Assembly: GCA_021819585.1 (NCBI GenBank)
Contig: JAKAQS010000002.1
Location: forward strand, 1 to 51,475
Length of the DNA stretch: 51,475 bases
Source: Acidobacteriota bacterium
Lineage (GTDB): Bacteria > Acidobacteriota > Terriglobia > Terriglobales > Acidobacteriaceae
Direction of reading: 5' to 3'
The position numbers and the translations under genes are program-made. This document shows, piece by piece, positions 1-9,122 of the stretch. How positions within the stretch are numbered: the stretch's first letter is position 1; each line of letters opens with the position of its first letter. The notes under the pieces are model-generated. The model was not told the DNA's origin and did not search any database. It was given only the letters and a program-made list of their open reading frames with translations.

Positions 1-16
1 CTGCGGTCTCTCCTCT

Positions 17-1564
17 TTAATCAGCGGTGATGCGAAGCATGACCACGCCATGGGTTGGAACCGTGGTTGTGTACCTGTCCTTGTGAATGGAGACGCCGCC
101 ATGCCGCCAGAGATCGCGTACGCTGACCCGCTTGCCCTGAAAACCGGCGGGCAGGCTGGCCAGCCGAAATGTTCCGGCCGCGGGAACCGAACCGCGATTA
201 AAGATGCCCACAGCGACAGAACCGTCATGGAGCGGCCGCATCAGCACCTCGATTTCTCCATCGTGAGACACCTCGGTCACCGGCATGAACCGCGGGTCTT
301 GATCGATCGCAATCACCTCTGGGTTCATCAGGATGCTCTTGGTCTCATTGCTCATCGAACGCAGGTCGTTTCCCGCAATCAGCGGAGCTGCAAGCATCGA
401 CCATAGGCTCATATGGGTGCGATACTCATCGGCCGTCATGCCGCCGTTGCCGATCTCAAGCATGTCAGGGTCGTTCCAATGCCCCGGCTTTGCGTAGCCC
501 GCAATCTTGATCTGGCTGAATCCGATCGCATCCATGGACTTCCAGTTATCCTGGATGTCTCCGGTGGTGCGCCACAGGTTGCCGCCGCTCTTCTCGCCCC
601 AACCCCTCCACACCTCGGCGCGGCCGTATTCGCAAAGGCTATACACAATGGGCCGGTGTGTGGCTTGCAGCGCCTCGCCCATCTCCTGGTAGATAGCCTG
701 CAACGTGGCGGCGTCATCCTTGTAGATATCCAGGTCCGTGCAGAGATCGTACTTGAGATAGTCGATGCCCCATTTGGCGTAGGTCTCCGCATCCTGCCGG
801 ACATGGCCGTAACTGCCCTCATAAAGCGCGCAAGTCTTCGGACCCGGGCTTGAATAGATGCCCATCTTAAGACCTTTGGAATGCACATAGTCCGCCAGCG
901 CCTTCATGTCCGGGAACTTCTTGTTCGGCACGATGTTTCCCGCGGCGTCGCGTCCCAGCTCCCAAGTGTCGTCGATGTTGATGTAGGTGTAGCCGGCCTT
1001 GCTCATGCCGCTGGAAACCATGGCATCCGCCATGGCGCGCACGTCGGCGTCGTCGACCTTGCCTGCGAATTTGTTCCAGCTATTCCAACCCATCGGCGGG
1101 GTGCGGGCCAGGCCGTTGTCGGGGACATCATGCAGCGCGGGCAGCGGCAACGGTTTTGGCGGCTGGGTCGCGTCCTCGGTAACCCGCAGAACGTCGCCGC
1201 GATACGCGCGGCCACCGATTTCCATGGACAGGCTCAGCTTCCCATGCGAAAAGGCGCCATCGAAGGTGATTGGCTTCTGTCGCCAGCGGGGAGCGGAAGC
1301 CGGGGGCTGGGTTGCGAAATGCAGAACGCCGTGGTGCAGCGTCCCCACAATCGGTATCGTATAGTGCCAGCGAATCAAAGCGCCGTGAACATCGCCGCCA
1401 TGCCGTAACAGTTGAAAGTAGGTATCGCGGAAAGTCCCGTCGCCGCTTGGGTTCGGCACGCGAAGCTCCCAGTAGCCATCAAGCTTGGACTGCGTGGCGG
1501 CCAGAGGGAGAGGAATGCAACATGCCACGGAGCAGGCTACCAACGCGCGGATCAAAGGACGCAT
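17..1564 (-). CDS. Secreted GH27 alpha-galactosidase
   Basis: Predicted exported glycosidase that hydrolyses terminal alpha-galactosides (melibiose, raffinose-type sugars, galactomannan side chains). The start is the ATG at 1564, not the upstream 1717 of the ORF track: it begins a clear Sec signal peptide (about residues 1-23, ending LPLAA) and has GGAGG 6 bases upstream. About 120 residues of unassigned beta-rich sequence precede the catalytic barrel, which opens with TPPMGWNSWN near residue 155. GH27 hallmarks follow: YINIDDTW, the nucleophile in LKYDLC (Asp273), the likely acid/base in RTTGDIQD (Asp336), and HWNDPDMLEIGN. A C-terminal beta-sandwich ends the 515 residues. The length is somewhat above a plain GH27 because of the N-terminal extension. 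The gene stands alone here, and its 3' neighbour lies outside the window. The family call is firm; the exact substrate is not. Confidence 0.94.
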   Translation of the reverse strand: MRPLIRALVACSVACCIPLPLAATQSKLDGYWELRVPNPSGDGTFRDTYFQLLRHGGDVHGALIRWHYTIPIVGTLHHGVLHFATQPPASAPRWRQKPITFDGAFSHGKLSLSMEIGGRAYRGDVLRVTEDATQPPKPLPLPALHDVPDNGLARTPPMGWNSWNKFAGKVDDADVRAMADAMVSSGMSKAGYTYINIDDTWELGRDAAGNIVPNKKFPDMKALADYVHSKGLKMGIYSSPGPKTCALYEGSYGHVRQDAETYAKWGIDYLKYDLCTDLDIYKDDAATLQAIYQEMGEALQATHRPIVYSLCEYGRAEVWRGWGEKSGGNLWRTTGDIQDNWKSMDAIGFSQIKIAGYAKPGHWNDPDMLEIGNGGMTADEYRTHMSLWSMLAAPLIAGNDLRSMSNETKSILMNPEVIAIDQDPRFMPVTEVSHDGEIEVLMRPLHDGSVAVGIFNRGSVPAAGTFRLASLPAGFQGKRVSVRDLWRHGGVSIHKDRYTTTVPTHGVVMLRITAD

Positions 1565-1649
1565 GAAACCTCCGGAGTGAATCGAATGACAGAGCAGACA
1601 GAGAATCGGCGGAACGCGGCCGCAAGCCCCCCCCTTTCCTGGTTGGACA

Positions 1650-2096
1650 CTACGCTTCCATAAACTCCTCGATGGGCCGCTTCTTCCCTGAGGTCTGCGT
1701 CGTCTTGGCCCGCTCAAAGATCGCTTTTACTCCAGCCAGACCCGCGCCCTGGAGTTTGAGGCATGAAACTCGAACCCGTGCGGACCGGGTTGTGAAAACG
1801 CCAAGGCCGCCATGGCCGCCCACGCCCCAATGGCCAGCACTGTTGCGGAAGATCACGGAGGCTGAGGAGCCTGGATGGACAGAATCAAGCACCAGCGCAT
1901 CCGGCGCCACCTCAGAGCTGCATGGCTCACAGATTATCGCCAGGCAACGGTGCTCAAGTTCATTGCAAAAGCTCCTCAGGCGCGCCGAAGCCGCACTTGC
2001 ACCGAAATCAGGACCGCCAGAAACCATCATTCGGCTCGGCTCTCCTTGCGAGTGGAAGTCCACCACATTGATCGGCAACCCAAAAAGCATTCCCAA
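1650..2096 (-). pseudogene. Decayed proline racemase / 4-hydroxyproline epimerase fragment
   Basis: The translation carries the N-terminal half of the proline racemase family: NVVDFHSQGEPSRMMVSGGP (family: VxDSHTxGEPTRVVxxGGP), then AIICEPCSSEV and VIFRNSAGHWGVGGHGGLGV. In active enzymes the last stretch reads GxMCGHGT, where the Cys is the first catalytic base. Here it is Gly, so the residue is lost. Similarity stops after about 105 residues of a family of roughly 310-340, and the tail (GAGLAGVKAIFER...) does not look like the same protein. I read this as a degenerate remnant, possibly fused to unrelated sequence. It lies divergent to the GntR/FCD gene at 2634, an arrangement common for hydroxyproline catabolism loci (inference). 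Confidence 0.6.
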
Positions 2097-2633
2097 TAAT
2101 ACCTCATTGTCGACTATTTCGAATACATTTTTGTCACGATCTTATTGGAAGCTTGGGGGGGAGAGCGAAAGGCGTTACATGCAAATTGGGGAGCGCTGGC
2201 CGCTGTCCGTTGAAGTTTCGGGGCGGCGTTGAGGGCGATCCGGCGGCGCGCCTTTTTGCCCGGCCCTCGCTGCAGGATAGAGACTCCGCGCCATCGCCCC
2301 AACGTCTTTGTGCCCCAATATGCTTTGGAAGCGGCCCCGGTCCTCAGGAAGGCTGGGGCCATCCAGCGTAAGGCCATCCTGACATTCCGACAATCAGCCA
2401 TGCGGCGATTGTGAGTGCGCACTCCTGGCCAAAAGGCCTGCCGGTTCTTCTTCGCTAACCTTCCCTTGCTTGCGAGCCGTACGGTAAGCTTTCTTTACGG
2501 CGGTTTCACAAGAAGATTTCGCAGCCCGATTCTTCCAGAACCTGGTTGAACGACCGCTCAACTTTACAACTTCAGCCCGAACATCATCCATTCTGGAAGC
2601 GAACGGCGATTGCAGGCAAAAAGGGAAGCATCC
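2097..2633. other. Gene-poor decayed region between pseudogene and GntR gene
   Basis: No intact gene is seen. On the minus strand, two overlapping frames around 2267-2377 look like pieces of one transposase C-terminus (listed separately). The rest, including 2400-2600, gives only short unrecognised frames. The 3' end should hold the promoter of the GntR gene, but no convincing -35/-10 pair stands out. Confidence 0.5.
2267..2377 (-). pseudogene. Possible IS256-like transposase C-terminal scrap
   Basis: One minus frame reads MALRWMAPAFLRT and the next frame continues EDRGRFQSILGHKDVGAMA. Read together across a frameshift they resemble the C-terminal tail I associate with acidobacterial IS256/mutator-type transposases (a pattern like LRWxAxAFLxTExxFRxIMGYxxLW). 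The match rests on memory of the family and is short. No inverted repeats or other transposase parts were found. Treat this as a weak hint of an old insertion. Confidence 0.3.
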
Positions 2634-3368
2634 ATGGTGAAGCGGGAGGGCGAAGATCCTTCAATACCTAGAGCAAAGGCGGAGCACGGCACAAGCCTGA
2701 TAACGGCGATTCGCGAGATCCGCGAGCTGATCGTCCACGGCAAGCTATCCCCTGGTTCATGGATTTTGGAGGCCGAGTTGACCGAAAAACTCAACATGAG
2801 CCGCACGCCGGTTCGTGCCGCCATCCACTGGCTGCAGCGCGAAGGTTATATCCTCGAGCATCGGAATGCAAAGAAGTCCCGGATGATTGTGGCGCCGCTT
2901 ACGCAGGAAGACGCAAGCGAGCTCTACCTTATGATTGGCCGTCTGGAAGGAATCGCGGGCCGCAGTATCGCGATGAAGCCCGCTCCCGAACGTGAAGGGA
3001 TCTGCGAGGAACTGCAAAGGATCAACGAACGGCTTGAGGCGATTTCCAATGACCGCAGCGGCCATCCCAATGAGATTTTCGAGAACGATCGCTCGCTTCA
3101 CCGGCTCGTGATCAAGCACGGCGCGGGCGCTCGTTTGACGAACCTGCATAAGGCGATTGAACCGCAGACGGAGCGCTATTGGCGGCTCTACGCGAGTTCT
3201 ATCATCAAGGATCTGCATCTTTCCGTCGCTGAGCATGCTGAGGTCATCGCCGCCCTCCGGGCTGGTGATCCGCTCCGGGCGGAGCGTGGACTGCAGTTCA
3301 ACTGGGAACAAGGCTCGATACGGCTAGGGCGCGTCATCCAGATCTTTGGTGAGCGAGGCAGTTGGTAG
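2634..3368 (+). CDS. GntR-family transcriptional regulator (FCD subfamily)
   Basis: Predicted DNA-binding repressor or activator that responds to a small carboxylate or amino-acid-derived ligand. The winged HTH lies at about residues 20-85 (IRELIVHGKLSPGSWILEAE, then LNMSRTPVRAAIHWLQREGY), typical of FadR/GntR. The following helical region (about 95-235) fits an FCD ligand domain, including FENDRSLHRLV and HAEVIAALRAGD, where FCD proteins place metal-binding His/Asp. I chose the ATG at 2634 (244 aa) because AAGGGAAG lies just upstream; the TTG at 2610 in the ORF track lacks a good ribosome site. It is divergent from the broken racemase-like gene at 1650-2096, so its original target may be lost. 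A GTATAC-centred motif before the downstream DUF885 gene could be another target. Confidence 0.88.
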   Translation: MVKREGEDPSIPRAKAEHGTSLITAIREIRELIVHGKLSPGSWILEAELTEKLNMSRTPVRAAIHWLQREGYILEHRNAKKSRMIVAPLTQEDASELYLMIGRLEGIAGRSIAMKPAPEREGICEELQRINERLEAISNDRSGHPNEIFENDRSLHRLVIKHGAGARLTNLHKAIEPQTERYWRLYASSIIKDLHLSVAEHAEVIAALRAGDPLRAERGLQFNWEQGSIRLGRVIQIFGERGSW

Positions 3369-3449
3369 CCAGATCGCTCTGAACAGAAGGCAAGGGCATC
3401 TCCCCGCTTAACAAGCGCCTGCTCTCTGCTTCCTCGTCAAAATGATGCT

Positions 3450-3633
3450 GCCGGAACTCCCTCGGCGTTCTGTAGTCCAGCAAGCTGCGAGGTCGTTCGA
3501 GGTTGTACTCGCTCCCCCAGCTCGCCGGCGCCTCCCGCGCATCGTTCAGATTGCGGAACCTGCGTGTGTTGAGACGCTCATCGCACAACCGCCGCTGAAC
3601 GCCCGCCACAAAGCTGTGCGCAAGCAGGCCAGA
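3450..3633 (-). mobile_element. IS3-family transposase (OrfB) C-terminal fragment
   Basis: The minus-strand frame reads RRLCDERLNTRRFRNLNDAR, then SEYNLERPRSLLDYRTPREF. This is the end of the IS3-family integrase (DDE) domain: E(S)F(N)GRLRDECLN...W..DYN.ERPHSSLGYLTPxEF. Only the last 60 or so residues remain. An in-frame stop lies just upstream (near 3634-3636), and the main catalytic domain is absent. It is a dead fragment of an old insertion, sitting between the regulator and the DUF885 gene. Confidence 0.75.
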
Positions 3634-3733
3634 TCAAAGGAAGCGCGAAGAGAATCCCTCTTGCCCACCTTAACCCAACAATGAACTTTCATGGATAACA
3701 ACCTGCTTCAGAGGAGCGAGGTTTACAATCAGG

Positions 3734-3757
3734 CAATTGGTATACATAATCGTATGC
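3734..3757 (+). promoter_or_regulatory. Candidate GntR-type operator upstream of DUF885 gene
   Basis: The sequence TTGGTATACATAATCGTATGC contains the palindrome GTATAC and an imperfect second half (GTATAC / CGTATGC). FCD-type GntR proteins often bind sites centred on GTATAC. It lies about 40 bases upstream of the DUF885 start and about 370 bases downstream of the GntR gene. One short site only; functional linkage is inference. Confidence 0.3.
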
Positions 3758-3786
3758 ACGCATAGGTTCCAGGAGGTGCTCGTCTC

Positions 3787-5589
3787 ATGAAATTCTTCCA
3801 TCAAACCGGTCAAGTAATTCCTCTGTTGGCTTTGATCTCCGGCATGGTTTGCACCGCGGGTTGGGCGCAGTCCGGCGCCCCCCAGGCCGACACCGGCAGT
3901 GAAGCTCTCATGCCTTCGCTCATCGTTGATTTCACCCAGGACGCGAGGTCGCTCAACCGCGAGTATCCGCTGCGGATCTCACCGCGGCGCCAGGCGCGCT
4001 TCGCTCGCTTTTACCGCGATGAGCTGGCCATGCTCAAGACTGTGAACTTCACCTCTCTTTCGCATGAAGACCAGATCGATTACCTGCTGTTGAAGCACCA
4101 GATCGTTGCTGATCAGCACCAGATGGCGATCGAGAAACAGCAGTTCGAGCAGATGCAGCCTTTGCTTCCCTTTTCCGCCACCATCGGCCAGATGCTTGAG
4201 ACGGAGCGCTTGATGCAACGCCCTGACGCCGAGAAGGACGCCGAGCTGTTGAGCGCCATGGTGAAGCAGCTTAAAGCGGCGCAGAAACGGTTCGATCCTT
4301 CTTCGATCCCTTCTCAGGGGGCGGATGGAGCCACAGTCTCGCCAAAGCCGAAGATCGATCCCGTGGTTGCCAACCGCGCCGCGCAAGCAACGCTGGAATA
4401 TCAGCATGCGCTGAGCCATTGGTTCAGCCAGTACAACGGCTACGACCCGAGCTTTACGTGGTGGGACGTGATGCCGTACAACAGCGCCAATCAGGCGCTC
4501 ACCGAGTACAGCAACTTCCTGAAAGAAAAGCTGGTAGGCATCAAAGCAGACGATAAGACCACGATTATCGGCGACCCGGTGGGCCGGCAGGCGCTCATGG
4601 ACGAACTCTCCGACGATATGATTCCCTACACGCCGGAGGAACTCATCGCGATCGCACAAAATGAGTACGACTGGTGCCTCAAGGAGATGCTCAAGGCATC
4701 CCGCGAGATGGGCTTTGGAGACAATTGGCACGCCGCTGTGGAGAAGGTGAAGCAGATGCACGTCCAACCGGGCGAGCAACCGGAGATGATTCGCAAACTG
4801 GTGCTTGAGGGGCGGGATTTTGCCGTTAACAACAATCTTGTCACAGTGCCGCCGCTGGCCGACGAGACCTGGACGATGATCATGATGACGCCGCAACGCC
4901 AGCTCGTAAATCCGTTCTTCACGGGCGGCAATGAGATCAGCGTCTCCTTTCCAACCAACACCATGACCTACGAGCAACGCGAAATGAGCATGCGCGGCAA
5001 CAATATTCCAATGTCCCGGGCTACGGCATTTCATGAGATGATACCCGGACATTTCTTGCAGTTCTACATGATGGCGCGTTATCGCCCCTACCGGCGTGTG
5101 TTTGAGACCCCCTTCTGGATCGAAGGCAACGCGTTTTGGTGGGAGATGCTGTACTACAGCATGGGCTACGACCAGACGCCTGCGGAACGCATCGGAGCCC
5201 TGGTATGGAGGATGCACCGCTCTGCGCGGGTGATCTTCACAATGAACTTTCACCTTGGAAAGTGGACGCCGCAGCAGTGCGTACAGTATCTCATCGATAA
5301 CGTCGGCTTTGATTCGGAGAATGATCTGGCTGAAGTTAGGCGTTCGTTCGATGGCTCGGTGGGCCCTCTCTATCAGACCGCTTATCTCATGGGGGCGCTC
5401 CAGTTCCGGCAACTGCACCATGAACTCGTGGATTCACACAAGATGACGAATCGTGAATTTCACGACAGGATCCTGCACGAAGGCCCAATGCCCATCGAGC
5501 TTCTGCGAGCAGATATGGAGAACCTCAACTTGACGCCGGACTTCCATACCTCCTGGAAGTTTTATGGCGACCATCCAACCCACCCGTAG
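3787..5589 (+). CDS. Secreted DUF885 family protein, probable zinc metallopeptidase
   Basis: A 600-residue protein of the DUF885 family (COG4805), a group of usually exported proteins with a metallopeptidase signature and poorly known substrates. Residues 1-27 form a Sec signal peptide ending GWAQS. The body is helix-rich. The diagnostic motif FHEMIPGHFLQFY (about residues 414-426) gives an HExxPGH zinc site, and the downstream FWIEGNAFWWEM supplies a candidate third ligand Glu. Length is normal for the family, so the gene appears intact. AGGAGG lies 10 bases before the ATG. It stands alone, with an IS3 remnant upstream and a gene-free stretch downstream. A role in peptide turnover in the periplasm is the simplest reading but is not proven for this family. 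Confidence 0.9.
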   Translation: MKFFHQTGQVIPLLALISGMVCTAGWAQSGAPQADTGSEALMPSLIVDFTQDARSLNREYPLRISPRRQARFARFYRDELAMLKTVNFTSLSHEDQIDYLLLKHQIVADQHQMAIEKQQFEQMQPLLPFSATIGQMLETERLMQRPDAEKDAELLSAMVKQLKAAQKRFDPSSIPSQGADGATVSPKPKIDPVVANRAAQATLEYQHALSHWFSQYNGYDPSFTWWDVMPYNSANQALTEYSNFLKEKLVGIKADDKTTIIGDPVGRQALMDELSDDMIPYTPEELIAIAQNEYDWCLKEMLKASREMGFGDNWHAAVEKVKQMHVQPGEQPEMIRKLVLEGRDFAVNNNLVTVPPLADETWTMIMMTPQRQLVNPFFTGGNEISVSFPTNTMTYEQREMSMRGNNIPMSRATAFHEMIPGHFLQFYMMARYRPYRRVFETPFWIEGNAFWWEMLYYSMGYDQTPAERIGALVWRMHRSARVIFTMNFHLGKWTPQQCVQYLIDNVGFDSENDLAEVRRSFDGSVGPLYQTAYLMGALQFRQLHHELVDSHKMTNREFHDRILHEGPMPIELLRADMENLNLTPDFHTSWKFYGDHPTHP

Positions 5590-6266
5590 CACGCTTGCAT
5601 TTCGCCTCTGGTTCACTCGTAGAGCCTGGGATGGACTTGTGCGCCTCTTCGGTTCCGCGGGCACGGCTGCGCCGGATTTTGCGTAGTGAAGGAGCCGGGG
5701 CGGGGATTGCTGCACTTGGGGTATAACGCTGCCGCCGGGCGAGCCCGCAATTCTCTTCCCCACAGCCCGGCGAAGCTGAGACGCAGCAGCCGGGCAGAAG
5801 AGTTTTGCCGCCTGAAGCGCATGGTTGTGCATAGCAGCGCCAAGGTGAGATAGCCCGGTGGTAGAGCACAGCCCTGGAACGGACGGCGTCTGTCTATCCC
5901 TGCCCGAAAAATCCTATAGTTTTCTCTCCCAAACGCAGCCTTGCGCATGAGACGATTCAGCAGTAGGCGTGGCGATGACTTAAAGATGCCCTTCACCCTC
6001 CTCTGAACCGGCTGCCGGAGAGCGGAATGAGTTGGCTGGCGTCACTGCTTCGCCCAGCCTGATCGCATGGGCAGGAAAAGCGGCGGTTGTTTTCCTTCCC
6101 GAATCGTCAATGATCTCGGTCAACTTCAAACCTGGCGTATCGCAGAGTTTCCCACTTCATCTTCACAGCCACATCAAGGCTGCCGGCAAGAGCTTCAACG
6201 GATCGTTGGGCAGCGAATTCCCTGTTACCCTCAACTGTTGCGAGCAAAAAGCGAGTTAGGAGAGCC
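5590..6266. other. 677-base gene-free stretch, nothing recognised
   Basis: Several overlapping minus-strand frames exist (up to 132 aa), but none has a recognisable domain, a good start or a plausible composition. A tRNA-like half sequence around 5845-5885 was examined and rejected. The end of the stretch carries the ribosome site (AGGAG) of the gene at 6267. Confidence 0.5.
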
Positions 6267-8456
6267 ATGAAGCGTCGAACCTTCGTTGAATTCGGTATGT
6301 TGGGAGTTGCGGAACTGTTTGCAAAATCGCATTCTTTGTATGGGCTTGTTCCTGACTCCGCTCCTTACACAGCCGCCGGCGCATTCTATCCGAACGACTT
6401 GCTGAAATGGACCTACTTCGGCTGGGAATCTGACCATCCAAAGTCCTGGAGCTTCATGGGCGGGGCGGTTTCTCCGGGACTGCGCACAACCATTCAGTTC
6501 GCTCTCGCTTGGGAAGGAAAGCTGTATGTTCCGGACGAGCTTGCCTCCGATCGCAAGCAGAAGATTCACTGGTATTTGAAAGACGGTTACCTTCCTGCTC
6601 CCGTGTCGGAGTGGGACGCAGGGCCAATTCACGTGAAGATATCTCACTTCGCGGATCGCATTTTGAACGGCCGTGCGACTGCGGTCTACTCTCGAGTGGA
6701 GCTGAGTTCAACCTCGAAGACCCAACTTCCTGTGGTCCTCCATGTGGGGGCCGCGGCAGATGTGGCGATTCCACTCCGCGGCGATCCACAACATCAAACC
6801 AGCAAACGCACATCGTATGAATGCACGGTTGGAGTGGGGAGGACCGAAGTGCGAGACTTCGTCTCGCCGGCGAACGGACAAGCCACCCCAGCTCAACTTG
6901 CGGCCGAGGGAAACTTCGACACTCACTACGAATCGATGAAGAGGCACTGGACGGACCGCGTGCAACTTTTGACACACCCGGTAACCTTGCCCTCCCCGAT
7001 GCTTGCGGACATGTTCAAGGCGTTACAGATCACGGCATGGGAAAATGTCGTCAAGCTGGGAGACAACTACGAGATCCACGCCTCTCCGCCGGCCCCAGGC
7101 GGCATGTATAACTATGACGTTGTTTTTACGCACGATATTCCCAACTACGTCGACCAGTGGATGCGTGAAGGCGATATCAATTTGGGCGTGGAAGTTTTGG
7201 AGAGCCCGTACTACAGCACGCTGGATCGCGCCGCCTATGATTTCCCGACTTATCTTGACACGATTGGGAAATTTCTGTTGCCGGCCGCGGAGTATCTTCG
7301 CGTCACGGGCGACAAGTCCTACTTCACCGCGAAGCGGCGGGAAGGCGCAAAAAGGGCCGCAAAAAGCATCCATACTGCCCGGGTCTTCGACGATCCGGAT
7401 CATTATGGTCTCCTACGAAAGTCGCAGGACTTCGAGAATTGGGCCGACGGCGGCGACTTTCTCCTCTGCGACAACTGGAGCGCGCTTCACGGATTGCAGG
7501 CCTACAAGTATATCTGCGACTCTTTGGGAGACTCCGAAGAGTCGCAATGGGCCGAGCACGAGATGGAAGATTTGAATGCCTGTTTGAACAAGGCGATTGA
7601 AAAAAGCTGTTCGGAAAACAACACTCCCTACTATCTCGGCGCCTTTGATAAGGCAAGTATTCGTCGCTATCAGGATAGCAACTACAGTTGGGTTCCTTAT
7701 TCAGGAGCACTCAGCACCTTTCCTTGGGGCGCTTATTTGAAAGGCTTTGAGCTGGGTGGCGCATGGAAGGATAAATTCGATGCATCCCTTGAACACGCGC
7801 TTCAGGAACGGGATGACAAACGTATTCCTGAAGGAAGTTGGGGCGCGTGGTGGGGGCAGGTGACCTACGGCAGCGCCTACAATGCCAGCGCCGGCGTGCA
7901 ATGCCTCTTCTCTGAAAAGTACAGGATCGAAGCGATCAAGAACGTGGAGTTCATGGCACGGAATCAATGCGCTCCCTTCCAATGGTCGGAAGCCTATGAG
8001 TTCAAAGGTTCCGGTCAGTGGGTAGGAATGTATACTCCACCGGTCAGTTACGGGAACTACGAATGTTGGGGCTACAGTTTCGCCAAACAAGCCCTCCTCC
8101 AGGCGTGCGCCTCCGTAAAGGCGGATGGAACTGTGATTCTGGGACGCGGAGTCCCAAATGACTGGATATTTCCAGGCAGTGTGATCGAGTGGGCAAACAT
8201 CATGGTGAACAACAAGAAGAAGATCAACTTCCGTATCTCCGCCCGGGAACAGTCTCTGGATTTGGAGATATGGGGAGATGTTCCCGATGGCAAAATCCTA
8301 CTCAACCTCCCTATCCTCAAAGAGAACATCCGGTCTACCTCTGCGGGGACGGTCGGCCCCCTCAAAGACAGCATTGAGCTCAGCGCGGATACTCGAAGAG
8401 TAAAGGTTCTCCTGGCCTCGCCGCTGAACCCGGCGAACAAGAACGGTTCAGCCTGA
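6267..8456 (+). CDS. Exported six-hairpin glycosidase-like protein, family unknown
   Basis: A 729-residue protein that I cannot assign to a named family. The N-terminus KRRTFVEFGMLGVAELF resembles a Tat signal (RRTFVxxG), as in many acidobacterial exported enzymes. Residues about 40-220 look beta-rich. From about 235 the pattern of repeated helices with many aromatic and acidic residues (MYNYDVVFTHDIPNYVDQW, ENWADGGDFLLCDNW, SYNYSWVPYSG-like runs, GSWGAWWGQVTYG) resembles (alpha/alpha)6 barrels of glycoside hydrolases such as GH65/GH78/GH127-type. A final beta module (about 630-729) ends it. AGGAG sits 5 bases before the ATG. The neighbours give little help, and the gene is monocistronic as far as I can see. 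CDS status is firm; enzymatic activity is inferred from fold-like patterns only. Confidence 0.88.
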   Translation: MKRRTFVEFGMLGVAELFAKSHSLYGLVPDSAPYTAAGAFYPNDLLKWTYFGWESDHPKSWSFMGGAVSPGLRTTIQFALAWEGKLYVPDELASDRKQKIHWYLKDGYLPAPVSEWDAGPIHVKISHFADRILNGRATAVYSRVELSSTSKTQLPVVLHVGAAADVAIPLRGDPQHQTSKRTSYECTVGVGRTEVRDFVSPANGQATPAQLAAEGNFDTHYESMKRHWTDRVQLLTHPVTLPSPMLADMFKALQITAWENVVKLGDNYEIHASPPAPGGMYNYDVVFTHDIPNYVDQWMREGDINLGVEVLESPYYSTLDRAAYDFPTYLDTIGKFLLPAAEYLRVTGDKSYFTAKRREGAKRAAKSIHTARVFDDPDHYGLLRKSQDFENWADGGDFLLCDNWSALHGLQAYKYICDSLGDSEESQWAEHEMEDLNACLNKAIEKSCSENNTPYYLGAFDKASIRRYQDSNYSWVPYSGALSTFPWGAYLKGFELGGAWKDKFDASLEHALQERDDKRIPEGSWGAWWGQVTYGSAYNASAGVQCLFSEKYRIEAIKNVEFMARNQCAPFQWSEAYEFKGSGQWVGMYTPPVSYGNYECWGYSFAKQALLQACASVKADGTVILGRGVPNDWIFPGSVIEWANIMVNNKKKINFRISAREQSLDLEIWGDVPDGKILLNLPILKENIRSTSAGTVGPLKDSIELSADTRRVKVLLASPLNPANKNGSA

Positions 8457-9122
8457 GATGCCTCACCCAAAAGCATCGATACGCCCATGCAAGTGGCAAG
8501 AACAAGGCCAAGATCCAGTCCCTGACGGACACAGCGCAGGGACTTCGCAACCAGCAGAGGTTCACCCGGCAAGTCTCTCTCCGCTGCCGTAAACTCGATC
8601 TGGCGTCACGATACTCCATGCACGGGCCAGGATTGCACAATCATCGCTCGCCAGCGGGTTTGGCTTTGCGTCATCGAGCGGGAAGAGCAACGGGTTGAGT
8701 TAACAGTTTTGTCATCCGGATGGGCCTTGCCTCGCCGACACCGCCAGCGGATTGGATCGGAAGATTTCCACACTCCGTCGACATGGGGTTGCCAGCATCG
8801 CCGCCGATGGGAGCCTTTCCCGGAAAGATGCCGCAGTACTCCTGCCCGGGGGAAACCCATCCCCAGAAAAGTTGCTCTAATAGAATGTCCTTGCGCCGCA
8901 CTTCCTCGTCCCTCCTGCGTGCGGCCTGGCGTCAATTCAAACGGCTCGAACTCCCCAGGGGGAGCACTGCGTTGGTTGCGGAGCGGGGGGCGGCCACAAT
9001 GCGAGGTTTCCTCGGGAAGGCGGGCTCCGGCTTGCATCCATCTTCGGACGCAACCGGAACCGGGGAACTTCGGATGGAGGAGATGCTGTTTGAGAAGAGA
9101 TGATTTGACGAAAAGACCGATC
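8457..9122. other. 666-base stretch without a supported gene
   Basis: The ORF track extends the next gene upstream through 8709-9122, but that segment is Arg/Pro/Ser-rich, lacks any domain and precedes a proper signal peptide, so it is treated as non-coding. Minus-strand frames (8606-9157, 8380-8640) also look like shadows. A short frame near 8460-8570 on the minus strand could be a fragment of a membrane protein, but I cannot identify it. Confidence 0.45.

Larger units (their letters stand above)
3369..3786. other. Intergenic stretch holding an IS3 remnant
   Basis: Between the GntR gene and the DUF885 gene there is no intact gene. It holds the minus-strand tail of an IS3-type transposase (3450-3633) and, near its 3' end, a GTATAC-centred motif and the AGGAGG ribosome site of the DUF885 gene. 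No inverted repeats bounding an element were recognised. Confidence 0.5.

Noticed and set aside
3979-5421. 480-aa minus-strand frame opposite the DUF885 gene
   Set aside because: Shadow of a well-supported gene, with no domain, signal or ribosome site.
5843-5885. tRNA-like half (GATAGCCCGGTGGTAGAGC)
   Set aside because: The D-arm-like piece is present, but no anticodon arm, T-arm (GGTTCGA...) or pairing acceptor stem follows, so it is not a tRNA.
8709-9122. N-terminal 138-residue extension of the papain-fold ORF
   Set aside because: Arg/Pro-rich, no domain, and it would bury a clear signal peptide; treated as non-coding.
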